Source of the DNA: Candidatus Hydrogenedens sp.
GTDB taxonomy: Bacteria > Hydrogenedentota > Hydrogenedentia > Hydrogenedentales > JAEUWI01
DNA: 64,000 bases
Assembly: GCA_016125095.1 (NCBI GenBank)
Contig: WGMK01000030.1
Location: 57,223 to 121,222 of the forward strand
Direction of reading: 5' to 3'
Shown here piece after piece: positions 10,598 to 18,145 of the stretch. A program made the translations under genes and the position numbers. The stretch's first letter is position 1. Every line of letters starts with the position of its first letter. Under the pieces are notes generated by a model. The model was not told the DNA's origin and did not search any database. It saw only the letters and a list, made by a program, of their open reading frames with translations.

Positions 10598-12595
10598 ATG
10601 GTGCGATTATTCGGGTGCGCGGCGGTCATCGTCTGCGCGCTGCATTCGTGGGGAGAACCCGGCGGCAAAGGTTACGACGATCCCTGTGGCTACAAGTCGG
10701 GCGAGTCGGTATTCGGCCAGACTCCGCGCGAGAGCGCGGTTGTGGCTACCGGCCGTAAAGGCTCCGCCGCGGGCCGGATCATTTATGTCGATACGGACTC
10801 CCAAGGTGCAGACGACGGTTCAAGTTGGCAAGACGCATTCGTGTATCTGCAGCACGGGCTCGCGGCGGCGGCGGCGGGCGACGAAGTCTGGGTGGCTGAA
10901 GGCACCTATTACCCGATCGAGCGTACGGATGGCCAGCCTGGCGGCGCTTTTATTTCCTTCGCCCTCCCCGATGGCGTGACGGTGCTGGGTGGTTTCACGG
11001 GTGTGGAGACAGAGCCTGAGGACCGTAATTCCGATCCGCATACCAACAACACAGTACTGAGCGGAGATGTCGAGCGGAACGACCCCCCGGGGCCGCCGGA
11101 GATCGGCGCGGAGTGGTACGACGACAATTTGTTTGGCGTTGTATATCACACAGGCGGTCCCGGTCCCACAAAAATGGATGGATTTGCCGTGCAGGGTGGA
11201 TACGGGTCTTGGGAGGAGGCGCGTGGAGCGGGTATTGTTATCTACGAAGCCTCTGATATAGTGCTTTCTAATTTGATTATTCGCGCGAACTATTCTGGCG
11301 ATTATGCGGGCGGCCTCTATGTCGGGTCTTCGAACGTATTGTTGGAGAACGTAGAAATCTCCGATAATGCGAGTTTCGGGAACGGAGGGGGACTTTACGT
11401 GGAGTGCGATTCAGTGCTTCGAGCGGCGCATTGCGCGTTTCTACGTAACGAGTCCCGGAGCGATAGGGGGTTCCAGGGCATCGGCGGTGGAGCAATCGGC
11501 GCCTATGGCGGCGACATCAAGTTGAGTCATTGTGTGTTTGATGGCAACACAAGCGTTGTAAGTGGGGGCGGGATATCGGCAATTGCGAGTGTCGTAGCCC
11601 GAGATTGCCTGTTTATCCACAATGTCGGAAGATATGGAGGCGCCATCTACGCAGGATTCGTGGTGGCGAATTGTATATTTATCGAGAATCATAGCAGTAT
11701 TGAAGGCGGAGCCACGTGGGGTAGCGGCTTCGTCCAAAATTCGTTCTATATAAGAAATACTACGGGAGGACGCGGTGGTGCTTTCGCGATCTTACGTAAC
11801 ACGCGAGCCGAAGCTTGCACTTTTGTCGATAACCGGGCGGATGGAGTAGGCGGAGCGGTTGTGGCAAAGAGCGACAACATCGCGTTAACAAATTGTGTTT
11901 TCTGGGATTCGGATGAGGACTATTGGGACAAGATGATAGCCTCCATAACGTCCGCCAAAACGGATGTTAGCCACTGCCTCATCCCGGGCTCAGGCGGCAG
12001 CGGTGAAGCGTGGAATATATCCTTTGCTCGAGACTTGGGAGGCAACATTGATGCGGCGCCGGATTTCGTGGATCCTCAAGGCGAGGTGGATGAATCGGGA
12101 TACTCGGGCGATTATCGTCTGGTAGAGGATTCGCCGGGCATTGATGCCGGGGTGGACGATCCCGAGTTCCTCGACTACGCGGATGTGGACGAGAACGGCC
12201 GGACCAACGAGCCGGTGCCGTTCGATCTGGAGGGGAAGCCCCGAATACAGGGCGCGACTATCGATATGGGCGCTTACGAAGGCGGCGTGCGTCGCACGCA
12301 CGACGCGGATACCGACCGCGACCAGTCGCTCAGCCTGAACGAAGTGCTGCGCGTGGTGCAGCTCTACAACGCGGGCGAATACTTTTGCAGCGAGGACAGC
12401 GAAGACGGCTACGGTCTCGTGGCCTATCCCCAAAGCCGCTTGTGCCCGCGCCACGACGCGGATTTCCGGCCCCAGTATTGGACCATCGATCTCTCCGAGC
12501 TGCTGCGCTTGATTCAACTCTATAGCGCGGGCGCCTACGGCGCCTGCCGCATCGGCGCCCCGGAAACCGACGATGGATTCTGTATCCATTGGTAG
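10598..12595 (+). CDS. Secreted beta-helix protein with dockerin-like C-terminal doublet
   Basis: A 665-residue exported protein. ATG at 10598 is chosen because GGGGAGG (10585-10591) is correctly spaced and the first residues form a signal peptide (VRLFGCAAVIVCALHSWG); an in-frame ATG at 10556 would add 14 residues. The body is a polymorphic, right-handed parallel beta-helix: it opens IIYVDTDSQGADDGSSWQDA, repeats short units with GGG/GGA turns and N-x-F/I rungs, and ends GATIDMGAYEGG, the closing motif of choice-of-anchor Q proteins. The last 98 residues (from 12299) are two EF-hand-like repeats, DTDRDQSLSLNEVLRVVQLYN and a second ending LSELLRLIQLYS, closing DGFCIHW. The same module ends two other proteins here. 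Probable role: surface adhesin or glycan-binding protein. The body's base composition is less GC-biased than its neighbours. Confidence 0.85.
   Translation: MVRLFGCAAVIVCALHSWGEPGGKGYDDPCGYKSGESVFGQTPRESAVVATGRKGSAAGRIIYVDTDSQGADDGSSWQDAFVYLQHGLAAAAAGDEVWVAEGTYYPIERTDGQPGGAFISFALPDGVTVLGGFTGVETEPEDRNSDPHTNNTVLSGDVERNDPPGPPEIGAEWYDDNLFGVVYHTGGPGPTKMDGFAVQGGYGSWEEARGAGIVIYEASDIVLSNLIIRANYSGDYAGGLYVGSSNVLLENVEISDNASFGNGGGLYVECDSVLRAAHCAFLRNESRSDRGFQGIGGGAIGAYGGDIKLSHCVFDGNTSVVSGGGISAIASVVARDCLFIHNVGRYGGAIYAGFVVANCIFIENHSSIEGGATWGSGFVQNSFYIRNTTGGRGGAFAILRNTRAEACTFVDNRADGVGGAVVAKSDNIALTNCVFWDSDEDYWDKMIASITSAKTDVSHCLIPGSGGSGEAWNISFARDLGGNIDAAPDFVDPQGEVDESGYSGDYRLVEDSPGIDAGVDDPEFLDYADVDENGRTNEPVPFDLEGKPRIQGATIDMGAYEGGVRRTHDADTDRDQSLSLNEVLRVVQLYNAGEYFCSEDSEDGYGLVAYPQSRLCPRHDADFRPQYWTIDLSELLRLIQLYSAGAYGACRIGAPETDDGFCIHW
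12299..12592 (+). other. Dockerin-like EF-hand doublet (copy A)
   Basis: Shared C-terminal domain: D-x-D/N-x-D calcium-loop-like start, then L-x-E-x-LRVVQLYN, a Cys plus EDGY, a central C-x-x-H-x-(A)DF, the second ELLRLIQLYS, and a final C...DGFC. Compare 43699-44028 and 54604-54879. Confidence 0.8.
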
Positions 12596-12685
12596 GGCGA
12601 GCGGCCCCGCGAGCCATCTTCGTGCGGGGAAACGGGCGCTTGGCTCATGCGGACATTCGCCCCACCGAATGCGGCATCGCCGCTT
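12591..12685 (+). repeat. Dispersed intergenic repeat, copy 2
   Basis: Close copy of 10163-10254. Its first bases (GGTAGGGCGAGCG) supply the TAG stop codon of the beta-helix gene, so the element abuts or has trimmed the gene's 3' end. Confidence 0.85.
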
Positions 12686-12710
12686 TGGCCGGCGGCGAAT
12701 GCGTTCGCAG

Positions 12711-12739
12711 TTGACGCCGCCCCCGATATCGCCGATACT
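12711..12739 (+). promoter_or_regulatory. Promoter of the toxin-antitoxin operon
   Basis: TTGACG (12711-12716), 17-base spacer, GATACT (12734-12739), about 31 bases before the antitoxin ATG. RelB-type antitoxins usually repress such promoters; no clear operator palindrome is visible. Confidence 0.5.
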
Positions 12740-12770
12740 GCACATTCGTAAGACGCAGGAGAAAAGCGCG

Positions 12771-12974
12771 ATGGAACTTCATCCGCAGTTCATTGTCGGT
12801 AAGGATCAGAAACCCACGGCGGTACAGTTGTCCATCGACGAATGGACGATGCTCATGGAAGAGCTGGAGATGCTTGCGGATATCCGCGCCTACGATGAAG
12901 CCAAAGCGGAGTCGCAGGACCACGTTTCCTTCGAACAAGCGATCGAAGAACTGGGTATCAAAACTGGAGAATGA
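12771..12974 (+). CDS. RelB/Phd-like antitoxin
   Basis: A 67-residue acidic protein directly before a RelE/ParE-like toxin, with ATGA stop-start overlap, the classical antitoxin-first type II layout. It begins MELHPQFIVGKDQKPTAVQL and has SIDEWTMLMEELEMLADIRAYDEA, a common DUF-type antitoxin core in which an N-terminal beta-strand segment is followed by helices. ATG at 12771 is supported by AGGAGA at 12757-12762. The family normally neutralises the toxin by binding it and represses the operon. Assignment is by size, motif and context. Confidence 0.82.
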   Translation: MELHPQFIVGKDQKPTAVQLSIDEWTMLMEELEMLADIRAYDEAKAESQDHVSFEQAIEELGIKTGE

Positions 12975-13231
12975 CCTATTCCGTTGAGATGCTCCGGTCC
13001 GCGCAGAAGCAACTTGGCAAGATTCAAAAAGACGACCAAGTGCGCATCGTGGATGCGATAAGGTCGTTGAGCGGTGACCCAAGACCGCGCTCCGCGAAGA
13101 AGCTCACGAATAGGCCAGCGTGGCGCATTCGGGTCGGCGTCTACCGCGTGATTTACGAGATCGAAGACGAGGTCCTGCGCGTACTGGTAGTCGCTGTAGC
13201 ACATCGCAAAGATATCTACCGTCCGTCCTGA
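12971..13231 (+). CDS. RelE/ParE-family toxin
   Basis: An 86-residue basic protein of the RelE/ParE fold. It starts TYSVEMLRSAQKQLGKIQ, the usual N-terminal helix, and carries the strands AWRIRVGVYRVIYEIEDE and LVVAVAHRKDIYR with the conserved GxYRVIYEI and HRKDIY segments, which include typical RelE catalytic basic residues. RelE members cut mRNA on the ribosome, whereas ParE members poison gyrase; the HRKDIY end favours the RelE type. The start codon overlaps the antitoxin stop by 4 bases. The module is followed at 11 bp by the convergent carbamoyltransferase gene. Confidence 0.9.
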   Translation: MTYSVEMLRSAQKQLGKIQKDDQVRIVDAIRSLSGDPRPRSAKKLTNRPAWRIRVGVYRVIYEIEDEVLRVLVVAVAHRKDIYRPS

Positions 13232-13241
13232 TGGGACTCCG

Positions 13242-14933
13242 TTATCCACCTTTCCGCGCCAGCCAATCGCCCATCACCAGCGCGTCGATGCCGGAGCCTT
13301 GGAAGCATTTCACGGCGTCTTCGGGGGTGTTGACGATGGGTTCGCCCATGACGTTGAAGCTGGTGTTGAGCAACACGGGAACGCCGCGGCGATGTTCGAA
13401 GGCGCGGAGCAGGCGGTAGTACCGGGGGTTGTCCTGTTCGCGCACGGTCTGCACGCGGGCGGTACCGTCCACGTGGGTGATGGCAGGCAGTTGTCCGCGC
13501 GCTTCGGGCTTCACGGGATACACGAAGAGCATGAACGGCGAGCGCGCGCAGCCCTCGAAGTAGCGCGGCGCGTCCTCCTCGCATACGCTCGGCGCGAAGG
13601 GACGGAACTCCTCGCGGAATTTGACGAGCCGGTTGAGCTTGTCTTTCATGTCCGGACGCGTGGGGTCGGCCAGGATGCTGCGCGAACCCAGCGCGCGGGG
13701 GCCCCATTCCATGCGCCCCTGATACCACCCGACGATGTTGCCCTCAGCCAGCAGCTCCGCCGCGCTCGCTTCGATATCCGGCACCCGCTCACAGGCCAGC
13801 CCCGAAGTCTTCAATGCGGCCTCGATTGCTGCGTCGCCATGCTGCGGTCCGAGATAAGCGTGCGTCATTTCCGGCAGGCGCGGTCCGCCGGTGTATTGAT
13901 GGTGCAGCTGCAGCGCCGCGCCCAGCGCGATGCCGTCGTCGCCCGCGGCCGGCTGGATGTAGATCCGGTCGAAACCCGCCTCGCGCAGCAGCCGCCCGTT
14001 CATCGAACAATTCAGCGCCACGCCGCCCGCCAGGCAGAGGTCGCGCGCGCCAGTCGTTTCCCGCAGCCACCGCGCCAGATGCAGCGCGATCTCTTCCAGC
14101 ACCAGCTGCGCGCTCGCGGCGATGTTTTCGTGGCGGCGTTCTACCGGCTCGTCCTTGGCGCGGGGCGGCCCCAGCGCTTCGATGAAGCGCGGACTGAAAT
14201 AGCCGCAGCGCGAGCCGGGCAGGTAGGGCCATTGCGTATACGCATGGTCGAAGCGGTAGCGTCCGCCCGGCTCCGGCCGCAGTAGCTTGCGGAAGAAGTC
14301 CGCGTATTCCGGCTCGCCGTACGAGGCGAGTCCCATCACCTTGTACTCGTCGCTCGCGCGGCGGAAACCGAGGTATTCCGTCAGCGCGGAATAGAAGACG
14401 CCCAGCGAGTGCGGGTAGTGCTCTGTCTGCAGCGTGCGGATGGCCGTGCCTTCGCCGACGCCCATCCACGTGCAGTCCCACTCGCCCACGTAATCGATGC
14501 TCAGAATCGCCGCCCGGTCGAACGGACTGACCAGAAAGCTGCTGGCCGCGTGCGCCGGGTGGTGGTGCATGTAGTGCAGGCGCGTGCCCGCGCCGCAGAG
14601 CGAACGCATGCCCCGTGCATACTCCGCGTTGTGCAGCAGCTCGTAGCCCATGAACGCGGCCGAATACAGCGGCGCGCGCCAAAGCTGCGACGCGCGATAC
14701 GGCAGCCGTTTCGCCAGGCGCAGGCCCGGCCGCATGTAGCAGCCGATGTGGTCGATGTCGCCGGGTTTCAGGCCCGCTTGGTCCAGGCAGAAGCGCACGG
14801 CCTCGCGCGGCACGCCGCCCTGGTGCTTCACGCGCGTCAGGCGCTCCTCGGCCACCGCCGCCACGATTTCGCCGCCGCAGATCAGTGCGGCCGCCGAGTC
14901 GTGCGAATATCCGCCGATGCCGAGAATGTTCAA
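13242..14933 (-). CDS. NodU/CmcH-family carbamoyltransferase
   Basis: Enzymes of this family use carbamoyl phosphate to carbamoylate hydroxyl groups of sugars or natural products. The N-terminal Kae1-like domain starts MNILGIGGYSHDSAAALICG and holds EERLTRVKH and HHHPAHAASSF with the metal-binding histidines. SIDYVGEWDCT and ASDEYKVMGLASYGEPEY follow, then LCLAGGVALNCSMNGRL. The C-terminal carbamoyltransferase domain has GRMEWGPRALGSRSILADPT and VLLNTSFNVMGEPIVNTPEDA. The length of 563 residues is standard. It diverges from the GT-C-like gene next door and probably decorates a surface polysaccharide or lipid-linked sugar. Confidence 0.93.
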   Translation of the reverse strand: MNILGIGGYSHDSAAALICGGEIVAAVAEERLTRVKHQGGVPREAVRFCLDQAGLKPGDIDHIGCYMRPGLRLAKRLPYRASQLWRAPLYSAAFMGYELLHNAEYARGMRSLCGAGTRLHYMHHHPAHAASSFLVSPFDRAAILSIDYVGEWDCTWMGVGEGTAIRTLQTEHYPHSLGVFYSALTEYLGFRRASDEYKVMGLASYGEPEYADFFRKLLRPEPGGRYRFDHAYTQWPYLPGSRCGYFSPRFIEALGPPRAKDEPVERRHENIAASAQLVLEEIALHLARWLRETTGARDLCLAGGVALNCSMNGRLLREAGFDRIYIQPAAGDDGIALGAALQLHHQYTGGPRLPEMTHAYLGPQHGDAAIEAALKTSGLACERVPDIEASAAELLAEGNIVGWYQGRMEWGPRALGSRSILADPTRPDMKDKLNRLVKFREEFRPFAPSVCEEDAPRYFEGCARSPFMLFVYPVKPEARGQLPAITHVDGTARVQTVREQDNPRYYRLLRAFEHRRGVPVLLNTSFNVMGEPIVNTPEDAVKCFQGSGIDALVMGDWLARKGG

Positions 14934-14963
14934 GCCTGCCGCTCCCGCTTCCTTGGGACCCGC

Positions 14964-14993
14964 AGTATAGCCGCGCGGTTAGAAACCCTCCAA
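14964..14993 (-). promoter_or_regulatory. Divergent promoter, leftward
   Basis: On the minus strand: TTGGAG (14993-14988), 18-base spacer, TATACT (14969-14964), about 31 bases before the carbamoyltransferase ATG. Confidence 0.4.
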
Positions 14994-15008
14994 CCCGTGT
15001 GCTAGACT
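14979..15008 (+). promoter_or_regulatory. Divergent promoter, rightward
   Basis: TTAGAA (14979-14984), 18-base spacer, TAGACT (15003-15008) preceded by TGC (extended -10). It overlaps the leftward promoter, so the two glycan genes may be co-controlled. Confidence 0.38.
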
Positions 15009-15050
15009 GCGGCGCCCCAACTCTCGTGTTTTCGCGAAGGAGCCGCAGCG

Positions 15051-16871
15051 ATGGCCGAGCCGCAAACCCCCGAACCCCGCGAATGGTCCGCCTCGGCCGC
15101 CCGCGGCGCCGGTGCCGTGCTTGCCGCCGCGTTCCTGCTGTGGGTCTCCTGGCTGCTGTTCGATGTGCTTCGCCATTCCCTCGACTGGAGCGTCAGCCAC
15201 GACACGCCCCTGCTGCTCTATATGGGCTACCTCATGGAAGCGCGCGGATTCATTCCCTACCGCGATTTCTTCGACATGAACCTGCTCGGTTCCTACTTGA
15301 GCTACCAGGCCATCGGGCATTTCTTCGGCTTCGAAGACGCAGGCGTGCACCTGGCGGATGTCAGCCTCCTCTGTGCCCTCATGGTGTGCACTGCGGCCAT
15401 GCTCTGGCGCCTCGGCTGGCGTACGGCCTGGCTCGCCCCGATGCTGTTCTCGCTGGTTTATCTGCGCGAAGGCATCGACATGACCCTCCAGCGCGAGTTC
15501 CTCGGCCTGCTGCCCATCGCCCTGGGCACGGCCTGCGCCACCGGCCTGCCTTGGCTGCCCGCAGGCTGGCGCGCCTGGCTGGCCGGGCTGGCCTACGGCT
15601 GCGCGGTAACCATCAAGCCCCAGCTCGCGCTGGGTCTGCCGCTGGTCGTGCTGTACCTCGTCTCCGATCAGGAAGGCCCCGACGCTCCGCTGAGCCAGCG
15701 CATCCGCTCCATGATCGTGCTGGCCATCACGTCGGGCATGGGCATGGCGCTGCCGCTGCTGGCCTTCGTGGGCTATCTGGTCTACCACGGCGTGTTTCAG
15801 GATTTCGTGCATGCGGCCTTCGGCTACCTGCCGCTCTACACCCAGATGACCGGCGACCACCGCATCCTCCCGCCCGAGGCCCGGCCGGCTTACCTCTATT
15901 CCAAGTTCATGCTGATGGGCGGACGCTGGTCCTTCGTGCTCATGGGTTACGTCGGCTTCGCGGCGGGGCTGGGCAATCGCGCACACAACCCCGGTCAGCG
16001 CCGCGTGGCCGCGCTCATCGCCGCGCTCGGCCTCGCCTACACCATCTACCCCGTATTCTCCGGCCAGTTCTGGTACTACCACTACCTGCCGATGCTGTTT
16101 TTCATGAGCGTTGGCGCGGCACAGGTGCTCGGTCCGTGGGACAAGGAAGCACCCTGGGCGCAGCGCCTCGTGCCGCTCTTTATCGTGGCGCTCATCTGGG
16201 TCCAGCTGTTTCAGCCCGAGAGCCGCAGCCTCGGCCCGGTATTCGGGCGCGCGACACCCTGGAGCATTCCGAATCTCCTCAAGCAGCCGAGCATCGGATT
16301 CGCGCCGCTCTACAAGCACGGCAACCAACGCGCCAAGGGCGGCGTGGTCGACGAGCTCGCCGCGTTCCTCGAGAAGAATGTCGAGCCCGGCGATACCGTG
16401 CAGCCGCTCGACTGGGCCGGCGGCGGCGTCATTCATGCCATGCTGCGTGCGAAGGTAAAGATCGCCACGCCTTTCATCTACTACTTCCACTTCTTCCACC
16501 ACCCCGATTCCGACTACATCAAGGAATTGAAGCAGACCTTCCTGAAGGATTTGGAAGAGGCCCGGCCGCGCTTCATCATCCGCGGTATGGTCAATCAGCA
16601 ATTCATGCGCGGCACGTATCAGGTCACCCAGAAATTCCCCGAGGCCGAGGCCTGGGTGGACCAGCACTACGATGTGCTGCAGCAGCGCCGCAACTACATC
16701 ATCTACGAGCGGAAACCGGATACGCCCGAGGAGGTACGCCCCGATGCGCCTAAGCGAGTACCTGCAACAGCACGACCCCGAAAAAACCGGCCACTGGATG
16801 TTCGAGAAAGCGGGCGCGCTCTTCCCGCTGTGCCGGAGCATCACGGGGCCGGGACTCCGCCAGACGCTTGA
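15051..16871 (+). CDS. Multi-pass membrane protein, GT-C (GT39-like) glycosyltransferase
   Basis: A 606-residue polytopic protein with about ten hydrophobic segments in residues 20-400 (for example AVLAAAFLLWVSWLLFDVL and LAGLAYGCAVTIKPQLALGL). An early acidic loop (GFIPYRDFFDMNLLGSY) matches the first-loop Y-R-D-F-F-D-x-x motif of dolichyl-phosphate-mannose-type GT-C enzymes. These use lipid-linked sugars at the periplasmic face. A soluble C-terminal part follows (GGVVDELAAFLEKNVEPGDTV). The last ~43 residues, beyond the point where the next gene starts (16744), are Pro/Arg-rich and look like read-through of that gene in another frame, so the true stop may have been lost by a frameshift. Context: surface-glycan genes on both sides. 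Confidence 0.82.
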   Translation: MAEPQTPEPREWSASAARGAGAVLAAAFLLWVSWLLFDVLRHSLDWSVSHDTPLLLYMGYLMEARGFIPYRDFFDMNLLGSYLSYQAIGHFFGFEDAGVHLADVSLLCALMVCTAAMLWRLGWRTAWLAPMLFSLVYLREGIDMTLQREFLGLLPIALGTACATGLPWLPAGWRAWLAGLAYGCAVTIKPQLALGLPLVVLYLVSDQEGPDAPLSQRIRSMIVLAITSGMGMALPLLAFVGYLVYHGVFQDFVHAAFGYLPLYTQMTGDHRILPPEARPAYLYSKFMLMGGRWSFVLMGYVGFAAGLGNRAHNPGQRRVAALIAALGLAYTIYPVFSGQFWYYHYLPMLFFMSVGAAQVLGPWDKEAPWAQRLVPLFIVALIWVQLFQPESRSLGPVFGRATPWSIPNLLKQPSIGFAPLYKHGNQRAKGGVVDELAAFLEKNVEPGDTVQPLDWAGGGVIHAMLRAKVKIATPFIYYFHFFHHPDSDYIKELKQTFLKDLEEARPRFIIRGMVNQQFMRGTYQVTQKFPEAEAWVDQHYDVLQQRRNYIIYERKPDTPEEVRPDAPKRVPATARPRKNRPLDVRESGRALPAVPEHHGAGTPPDA

Positions 16872-18060
16872 CGCCATCGGGGCGGAGATTCCGCTCCAGC
16901 GCCATCAGCTCGCCAGCGGACAGCCTGTGTTCGACTGGACCATCCCCGACGAGTGGAGCATCCGCGACGCCTGGATCAAGAATGCCGCGGGCGAGCGCGT
17001 CGTGGATTTCCGCGAGCACAACCTGCACGTGCTCGGCTACAGCGAGCCCTTCCAGGGGCGGCTGTCCGCCGAGGATCTCAAGGCGCATTGCTACACGCTG
17101 CCCGACCACCCCGACCGGATTCCCTACCGCACCAGCTACTACAAGCGGCAGTGGGGATTCTGCCTGACGCAGCACCAGTACGACGCCCTGACCGAACCGG
17201 AGTACGACGTCTGTATCGACAGCACGCTGGGTCCGGGCGTACTCGACTATGCGCAATGCGTGGTGCCCGGGGCGACCAGCGACGAAGTCATCGTCTCCGC
17301 GCACGTCTGCCATCCCTCGCTGGCCAACGACAACCTTTCGGGCATCACGCTGGCGATGCAGCTGGCGCGTGCGCTGACGGACATCGAGACGCGCTACACC
17401 TACCGCTTCATCTTCGCGCCCGGCACCATCGGCGCCATCGCGTGGCTCAGCGAGCATCAGGCCCAGGCCAAGGAACGTGTGCGCCACGGGCTGATTCTCG
17501 CGTGCGTGGGCGATACCGCGCCGTTTACCTACAAGCAGAGCCGCCGCGGCGATGCGCCGGTCGACCGGGCGGCGTCGCTCGTGCTCGGGCTGCATGCCGA
17601 GGGCTCGACCATCAAGCCGTTTTCGCCCTACGGCTACGACGAGCGGCAGTACTGTTCGCCCGGCTTCGATCTGCCGGTCGGCTGCTTCATGCGCTCGGGT
17701 CCCGGCGGCTACCCCGAATACCACACCAGCGGCGACAACCTGGGGCTGTTGCGTCCGCATGCGCTCGGCGAATCATTCACCAACGCCCTCCGGATTTTCG
17801 AGGCGCTTGAGGGCGATGGTACGTACCTGAATACCAATCCGCACTGCGAGCCGCAGCTGGGCAAGCGCGGCCTGTACAGCGCCGTCGGCGGCCGCACCGA
17901 TACGCGCGCGGTCGAGATGGCCATGCTCTGGGTGCTCAATTATTCCGACGGCGGCAACAGCCTGATCGACATCGCGCTGCGGGCGCAGCTGCCTTTCGCC
18001 GCCATCCGGGCCGCTGCCGATGCGCTGCTTGATGCCGGGCTGCTTGTCGCGGCGGAATAG
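16744..18060 (+). CDS. DUF4910/DUF2172 aminopeptidase-like protein
   Basis: A 438-residue soluble protein of the aminopeptidase-like family often found inside polysaccharide clusters. N-terminal region: GALFPLCRSITGPGLRQTLDAI and EWSIRDAWIK. The M28-like zinc-peptidase core shows VSAHVCHPSLANDNLSGI (His, Asp ligands), then EYHTSGDNLGLL near residue 330, which supplies further ligands. A C-terminal winged-helix-like segment follows (MLWVLNYSDGGNSLIDIA). ATG at 16744 is fixed by GAGGAGG at 16728-16734; upstream in-frame codons lie inside the previous gene, with 128 bp of overlap. The family's substrate is not known; neighbours imply a role in modifying a glycan or peptidyl-sugar. Confidence 0.87.
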   Translation: MRLSEYLQQHDPEKTGHWMFEKAGALFPLCRSITGPGLRQTLDAIGAEIPLQRHQLASGQPVFDWTIPDEWSIRDAWIKNAAGERVVDFREHNLHVLGYSEPFQGRLSAEDLKAHCYTLPDHPDRIPYRTSYYKRQWGFCLTQHQYDALTEPEYDVCIDSTLGPGVLDYAQCVVPGATSDEVIVSAHVCHPSLANDNLSGITLAMQLARALTDIETRYTYRFIFAPGTIGAIAWLSEHQAQAKERVRHGLILACVGDTAPFTYKQSRRGDAPVDRAASLVLGLHAEGSTIKPFSPYGYDERQYCSPGFDLPVGCFMRSGPGGYPEYHTSGDNLGLLRPHALGESFTNALRIFEALEGDGTYLNTNPHCEPQLGKRGLYSAVGGRTDTRAVEMAMLWVLNYSDGGNSLIDIALRAQLPFAAIRAAADALLDAGLLVAAE

Positions 18061-18074
18061 CGCGCGTCGGGTCC

Positions 18075-18103
18075 TTGCGGCGGCCCCGGTGCCCCGGTAT
18101 AGT
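18075..18103 (+). promoter_or_regulatory. Promoter of the sulfatase-fold hydrolase gene
   Basis: TTGCGG (18075-18080), 17-base spacer, TATAGT (18098-18103), 42 bases before the ATG at 18146. The same TTGCGG -35 is used before uvrA. Confidence 0.5.
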
Positions 18104-18145
18104 GCCCGGTTTGTGCGCAGTATCTAGTCCGGGCATCCGAATTCC

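Noticed and set aside
13242..13252. A TTATCCACC near-match to a DnaA box, with a DnaA-like gene in the window
   Set aside because: A single site with no cluster, no AT-rich unwinding region and no dnaN or dnaA neighbourhood; no replication origin is supported.
14979..16877. 632-codon minus-strand frame opposite the GT-C-like gene
   Set aside because: Shadow of a membrane protein gene; no hydrophobic segments or motifs of its own.
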